Assembly (NCBI GenBank): GCA_964059195.1
Contig: CAXKWD010000005.1
Coordinates: 138,275,686-138,339,685 of the forward strand
Direction: 5' to 3'
Length of the DNA: 64,000 nucleotides
Source of the DNA: Ectobius pallidus
Lineage: Eukaryota > Arthropoda > Insecta > Blattodea > Ectobiidae
The translations under genes were made by a program, and so were the position numbers. The notes below the pieces were generated by a model. The model saw nothing but the letters and a program-made list of their open reading frames with translations. It was not told the origin of the DNA and ran no database searches. Below, in pieces: positions 59,090-64,000 of the stretch (position 1 is the stretch's first letter; each line of letters opens with the position of its first letter).

Positions 59090-60850
59090 AGAGATGTATG
59101 GAAGGCTTCTTAAAATGTATGGAAACCTGGGGAGGAGAGAACATTGAATATTCTGCGAACTGAAGTTTATTTTTCTAAGAAAGTACGATCATGTTTCTTC
59201 AGGATGGATACTGCGATATTTTTCTCTGGTAAAAGTCTTTCAGAGAAGTGATGTGATGGTGTCTTGGATATGTAATCGATACCGAATGTCTCTGTTGACG
59301 TATGTGAATTTCAATGTGATTTCCTGTGTTTTGGTTTCAAATGCGCCACAACTCTTCTTTTTATGCTTGTATTGGGAACTGGGGGTTGGGGAAACACAGC
59401 ATCGTTCAGTAATACAATGCCTCTAGTTTCTCTTCTGTTTCCTTGGGAAACGCTCCATTTTTTTTAACATCTGAATACATTTAATGAGTATATTATGTTT
59501 TATACAAATATATAGTACAAATACAATGTTTTATGTGTTAAATGTCCTCCTTTGCATATCCTCTTTCTGCATATCACAGGAAGATAATGTTAAGATATGC
59601 CCTTTAATTTTATAAAAAAATCAAGTACATTTGCTGACCATTTTGGCTTTTGCCCCAGTACTACTGAGTTCCCCATATCTTATTATTTTCAGCAAAATGA
59701 AATGATGTCTAAAAGACATTTCGCTCAAAAGCCCATTCTCATCATCTTCTTATCGGCCTTCTTATTCGTTTTCTTTATCTTTTTCCATTTTCTGTATTTT
59801 ACTACGATATTAGGTTATTATATTTGCGTTGGAATAACCTAAACTGTTCGCTAACATAAAATATTTTATTATTTTCAAGTGCCTCACCATGATATCTTTT
59901 ACACTAATGATCTGTAAATAGGCCTAATGTAACAATTTTTGTATGGATTGTTCTCGAATGTGCATCTGGCACTTCTAAACAATGTAGAAAATGTAAAGAA
60001 AATAGTTCCATAAAAATAAGTCTTCTAATTTTACTTCATCGGGAAGTCCCGTATGGTGTCAGTGGAGTGTGTTACCGAAAAAGGGGGTGAAAACTGAAAT
60101 GCGTCTTCGGGATGCAATCCAAGAAGATATTCTTAATGACATTCAACTGGAAATTTTCAAATCGTTTATAAAAATTTATTGTTAGGTCTGTTTTATAAAA
60201 CTTTTGAACGAAAAAATCTTGTTCATAAGATTCTGACAACTTGTCCATCCTTGTTTTTTCTTACAGAATTCTTCCCTGTTTGCAGAATTTACATTTTCGG
60301 ATAACATTAAAAAGGCTGTAATGCACCATAGTAGCATGGAAGTATAAAATAGTACCAATTCAAAGCACATAACGTCTTTTAAAACTCATTTTTATTTAAA
60401 CCTGTTATTCTAAGCAGTTCTGAAATTATTGCAGATAAAATTAATTACACATAATATTTCAAAAGTGAGATAAGCTCTCGGCCACTTCTTCCAGCATGTT
60501 TATAGCGAATAAGATAAAGTTGTGGGAAAAAGCAAGAGATTCACAATCAGTTATCTACAAGACTTATAGTGTTGTTTCTGATCCTACACTTAACCCTCTC
60601 ATATTTTCATGAAGCTCTCTAGGGTCTGATGCATTCTTTCACATATGATGGATTTGTACAACTCCTTGGAGGACCTAAGAGAAATAGGGAGCGCCTAGAT
60701 ATACACCATAAATAGTGAAAATACTGCACGGCCTAAGTCAACTCAGGGTTGGTAGATGAATAAGAGATATGTTTTTCTTAGTCTTTCTGTAAGTATGTTT
60801 AGGCCTACATCTGGTTGCTCCGCTGTGAGCAAAGGCCTCCGAGTTTCAGT
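59090..60850. other. AT-rich sequence, nothing recognised
   Basis: TAGGCCTA at 59919 and 60800. No gene or bounded element seen. Confidence 0.35.
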
Positions 60851-60865
60851 ATTGAAGGCTAATTT

Positions 60866-61276
60866 TTCTGTCTATCTGTCTGTCTGTCTGGAACCCTCTG
60901 GCCCCTATGTTGGGGCGAAGGGGCCTCCAAGTGGAGGTTTCTGTTGACTATATGAATTTTGTTACGCTTATTTTCCTAGAGAGGGCAGAGGAACAGGTGG
61001 TAAGCCCATCGCCTCTCAACCCCCTCAGGAAACTAAGGTATTAATTGGACGTGAATGGGCCGAGAAATGTTTTCCAGAGGCTCTAATTTAGGCTTGGAGC
61101 TCTTTTACGTGCCGTAAATCTACGACACGGGCCCCCCAGCTTATTAAAGTCCCTCCCGGAGGACTCCGTGCCTAGGATTTTTACGTCCTTAAAAACCCAT
61201 CGAACGCGGCCGGGTTTGACCCCGCGACCTTTGAATCCAGAGGCGGGCACGCTACCTCTAGACCACCGCGGCCGAC
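60866..61276 (-). mobile_element. SINE family B, full-length with target duplication
   Basis: The minus strand starts with a tRNA-like head (A-box-like TGGTCTAGAGGTAGCG, B-box-like GGGTCAAACCC). A body shared with 29566-29860 follows, then a CAGA-type tail. TGAAGGCTAATTT and TGAAAGCTAATTT (one mismatch) flank it at 60853-60865 and 61277-61289. Confidence 0.88.
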
Positions 61277-61349
61277 TGAAAGCTAATTTAATTACGCTTA
61301 TTTTAGTTCTATCTGTAGTATCCTGAAATTCGCTACATACTTACTTATT

Positions 61350-61700
61350 TATAGTGGGTGCCACTTCTTAATGACTTCTTTTCCATTAACTACCTCTATC
61401 TGCTTCCAGGGTATTCCTCTTCGACCTGTCAATCAGTGAATAGAAAGGTAATTAGGCGTATTCACACTTGTCTGCAGTCCAGTACAATGTTGCCAAATAC
61501 ATATCACAGCACGTTTACTTCACTTGAGAAGTGGTGAATGACAGCGGTAACACTGGGGAAACCCACGCGACTACAAGACCACCTGTTCTTTGTCGGTGTC
61601 GGTATCGATGCATTTTTTCGGATTAGGAAACAATGCTATTAAATTATTTTATAGATAGACGATGGTTTGGGACGAGGTCTCCTTAAAATGGCACGAAGAG
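61350..61700 (-). repeat. Dispersed repeat family T, copy 3
   Basis: Uninterrupted inverted copy, so it gives the empty-site state for the insertions in copies 1 and 2. Confidence 0.8.
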
Positions 61701-61704
61701 TACC

Positions 61705-62274
61705 TACTTACTTATTTACTTACTTAATTACCTACCTACTTACTTCCTCAATGTCAATAACAATTCCTAAGCAAAGAATATTATCCATTTTATCTGAACC
61801 CGGAGGTTCATTACCGCGCTTACATGAGCCCGCCAGTCAACCCTATCTGTCCAACCATCCCTTACAAATCATACTTCCCTTAAAACTGTTCTAATATTGT
61901 TCAGCTTGTGAACCATTTGGGCCGGCATATTAATGCGCTGCATGCACCATATACTTTAAGTTAGCAGGTGTCGAGAGTTCTTGTTGTCACTGTGCAATCA
62001 CGTACATTGCCAAACTTTGTAGCAAGTCGTAATTCGATGCGTGCATACCTCAGTTCAAAGAGCCAATTATATCTGTGGCTAGCCACTGCAGTGCATGTTA
62101 TTTTTGCAATGTCTGCGTCTGTGTGATTCCCAACACGCTGACCCCGGACACCGTCAATTTGGCACCTTCCCCGTCTCACTGCCTCTGACGTTTTCATTAC
62201 TGCTAAGATATATTAAGAATTTTTACCACCATTTTCTTATGCTTAAAACACCTCAGGTGAATCTTGCAAACTAT

Positions 62275-62306
<32 letters not shown>

Positions 62307-62690
62307 CATTTTTCGTTAGTAATATTTTTACTGAGGTATAATCATTCAGTTATTCTCCTAGCATCCCGTTTAGTATGGATTCTTTAAAACCCTATTATTT
62401 TGTTTCATATAGGCCTACATAAAATGTTTTAGACGCATCAGATTGTATTAACATCCAAGGTGTTAATTAATTTCCCTGGAAAGTTCAAGGAATTATTTTC
62501 ATTGACATGACATAGCTACTCTTTAGACTCTATTAAGTATGGCGTGTACTGTACAATCGGAGTTAAAAATTCAATATGAATTGAAAATAAATTCTAGAAT
62601 TTATAACAAAAATATAGCATAAATAATTTATTTGGAACTTTAAGAGGAAAAACGTGCAAAAAAAGCCAATATTAGACTCTAACATTAAAA
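61705..62690. other. Unassigned sequence
   Basis: Short TACT and TTC runs (61706-61745; 62277-62300). TAGGCCTA at 62410. No gene seen. Confidence 0.35.
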
Positions 62691-62765
62691 CAGGCTGGAT
62701 TAAATAAAATAAATCTGATGCCAGTTGCTCAGCTAAGATTCATTGTGCAATTCGCCGCCTAGGCC

Positions 62766-62791
62766 TTTCGGTGCGCTTGCACCATCCTCAG
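62766..62791 (-). ncRNA. Hammerhead-like motif, left arm
   Basis: The minus strand reads CTGAGGA, T, then GGTGC/GCACC paired around AAGC, then GAAA. This is the CUGANGA...GAAA core of a hammerhead ribozyme with one extra U before stem II. Stems I and III were not established, so activity is doubtful. Confidence 0.4.
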
Positions 62792-62959
62792 GGCATATTT
62801 TTGCTGCCTTGAAGTTCCAATAATTAAAATCAAAACTGCATTTTGTCATATTTATAAAATAAGATAAAACTCATAAAATCTTATTATCTTATTTTATAAA
62901 TGTGACAAAAAGCAGTTTTGATTTTAATTATCGGATCTTCAAGCCAGAAAAAAGATGCC

Positions 62960-62985
62960 CTGAAGATGGTGCAAGCGCACCGAAA
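62960..62985 (+). ncRNA. Hammerhead-like motif, right arm
   Basis: CTGAAGA, T, stem GGTGC-AAGC-GCACC, GAAA. Same architecture as the left-arm motif, in opposite orientation. The perfect stem is kept in both arms. Confidence 0.4.
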
Positions 62986-63054
62986 TGCCTAGGCGCCAAA
63001 TTACACAATAAATTACAGTTTAGCAACTGGTATCACTATCTATTTTAATCCATT

Positions 63055-63850
63055 GATTGAGCTCAACAGTAGTCTATTAGACATGTATTTTCATAAATCA
63101 AAATAGGCTGTGTTAGGCCCTGTAAAAGCATCAGTTTCAGGTATAGTCACCTACCAAACGCGTATATAGGCCTACAAGCTTTAGTGTAAGTTATACATCT
63201 TTTATGAATTAAAATAGGATTTTACACAAGTTCCGGAGTCTACTTATATACTCTTTTTTAAGTGTAGGTACTTGTTCGGCTAGAAATCATCGCTTAACCA
63301 AGCCTTCTTCGGAATTCAATGCGTTCACACAGCGTTCTAAGCCTAAAGAAATTCCAGTGTCGTGAGAATAAAATGTATTTGCTTCTATTCATTATTTATT
63401 TCTGTGAATCGGAGTTATTACGGCCCGAATAAATTCCATTATGATTGGAGAGCATCAAAAAAGATTGGAAACGCCTGGCAGGCCGCTTTTCACGAATATA
63501 ACAAATTGGACTGTAGCTCTCACTGGAGAACAGCGAAGCTACAAATTGCTGTTATATAATTCATTGTTGTTCAACAGATCGTCTTTGGAAGCGGATGTGC
63601 ACTATAAATCAGTCTGTGTCCGGTTTCCCACGAACAAAAGAATCCTTTTGTTGGGCCATTCCAATAACAACCAATCCTTCATATATAGATTTGTTATTTT
63701 ACAACAATTCATTACACTGTGGGTGATTGTTGTGTACGAGTACAGAAGTGGAATGAGGGATGCATGCAAACGCTGCGCAATAGGTTTAAATGTTAAAGTT
63801 GCCAATTTTACTGGAACCAAACTAGGCTTCACTGGAATAACAAGTAATTG
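63055..63850. other. Unassigned sequence
   Basis: TAGGCCTA at 63167. The open frame at 63441-63998 runs into a microsatellite and shows no domain. Confidence 0.35.
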
Positions 63851-63852
63851 CA

Positions 63853-63980
63853 ATTATTATTGTTGTTCTTATTGCTATTACTATTATTATTTTTGTTGTT
63901 ATAATTATTGTTACTATTATTGTTATTACTATTACTATTATTGTTATTATTGTTGTTATTGTTATTATTATTGTTATTTA
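63853..63980. repeat. TTA/TTG compound microsatellite
   Basis: Irregular TTATTG trinucleotide repeats. They give the poly-Y/C tail of the frame reading through. Confidence 0.9.
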
Positions 63981-64000
63981 GTTACTCAAAGGCAATAGAC

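Larger units (their letters stand above)
62697..63051. repeat. Foldback repeat, arms about 170 bp
   Basis: The arms pair from GGATTAAAT... to ...ATTTTAATCC with about 85 percent identity and a spacer of roughly 15 bases near 62875. Each arm carries the hammerhead-like motif listed below. The combination resembles pieces of Penelope-like retroelements, but no reverse transcriptase is present. Confidence 0.85.

Noticed and set aside
63441..63998. 185-aa ORF at the right edge
   Set aside because: The C-terminal half is a translated microsatellite and the rest has no recognisable domain or upstream signal.

Overview
The window reads as non-coding, transposon-saturated DNA from an AT-rich arthropod genome, most likely a hemimetabolous insect such as a cockroach. 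That assignment is an inference from spliced eukaryotic transposon genes, tRNA-derived SINEs, mariner, pogo, hAT, PIF/Harbinger and Helitron elements, TTAGG-type short repeats, and a strikingly frequent TAGGCCTA motif. I found no host protein-coding gene, rRNA or functional tRNA gene that I can defend. Almost every open frame outside two transposon genes is a microsatellite, a satellite frame or a chance ORF.

Layout. Positions 1-10466 are one nearly perfect palindrome. Its arms carry a degenerate satellite of about 217 bp and 171-bp end repeats, and it is centred at 5231/5232; the left arm runs off the window. From 10.7 to 13.5 kb there are degenerate repeats, a 63-bp minisatellite and SINE-like pieces. 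From 13571 to 17059 lies a complete pogo-type DNA transposon with 27-bp inverted ends, TA duplication, multiple subterminal repeats and an apparently intact three-exon transposase gene (pipsqueak HTH, DDD catalytic domain, C-terminal PHD finger). From 20641 to about 23020 lies a 5'-truncated R2-like LINE with reverse transcriptase and a CCHC/REL endonuclease domain. From 24 to 44 kb is a field of short non-autonomous elements: PIF/Harbinger with a MADF remnant, a hAT MITE with a SINE nested in it, a DUF4817-type Tc1/mariner MITE, an internally deleted mariner, a hAT MITE, and several SINE families. From 52.4 to 55.1 kb is a tandem/nested Helitron cluster. From 56.6 to 57.6 kb is a hAT-like element carrying two inverted mariner transposase fragments. 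Near 62.7-63.05 kb is a foldback repeat with hammerhead-like motifs in both arms.

The observation I consider most worth testing is the octamer TAGGCCTA. By eye it occurs 20 times outside the palindrome, where about one copy or fewer would be expected. At three places, aligned paralogous repeats inside this window show the motif, or its 7-bp form TAGGCTA, as an insertion at a TA. This looks like a transposon excision footprint, and the resident pogo element ends in GGG...CCC at a TA target. Coordinates and alignments were made by eye; identities are approximate.
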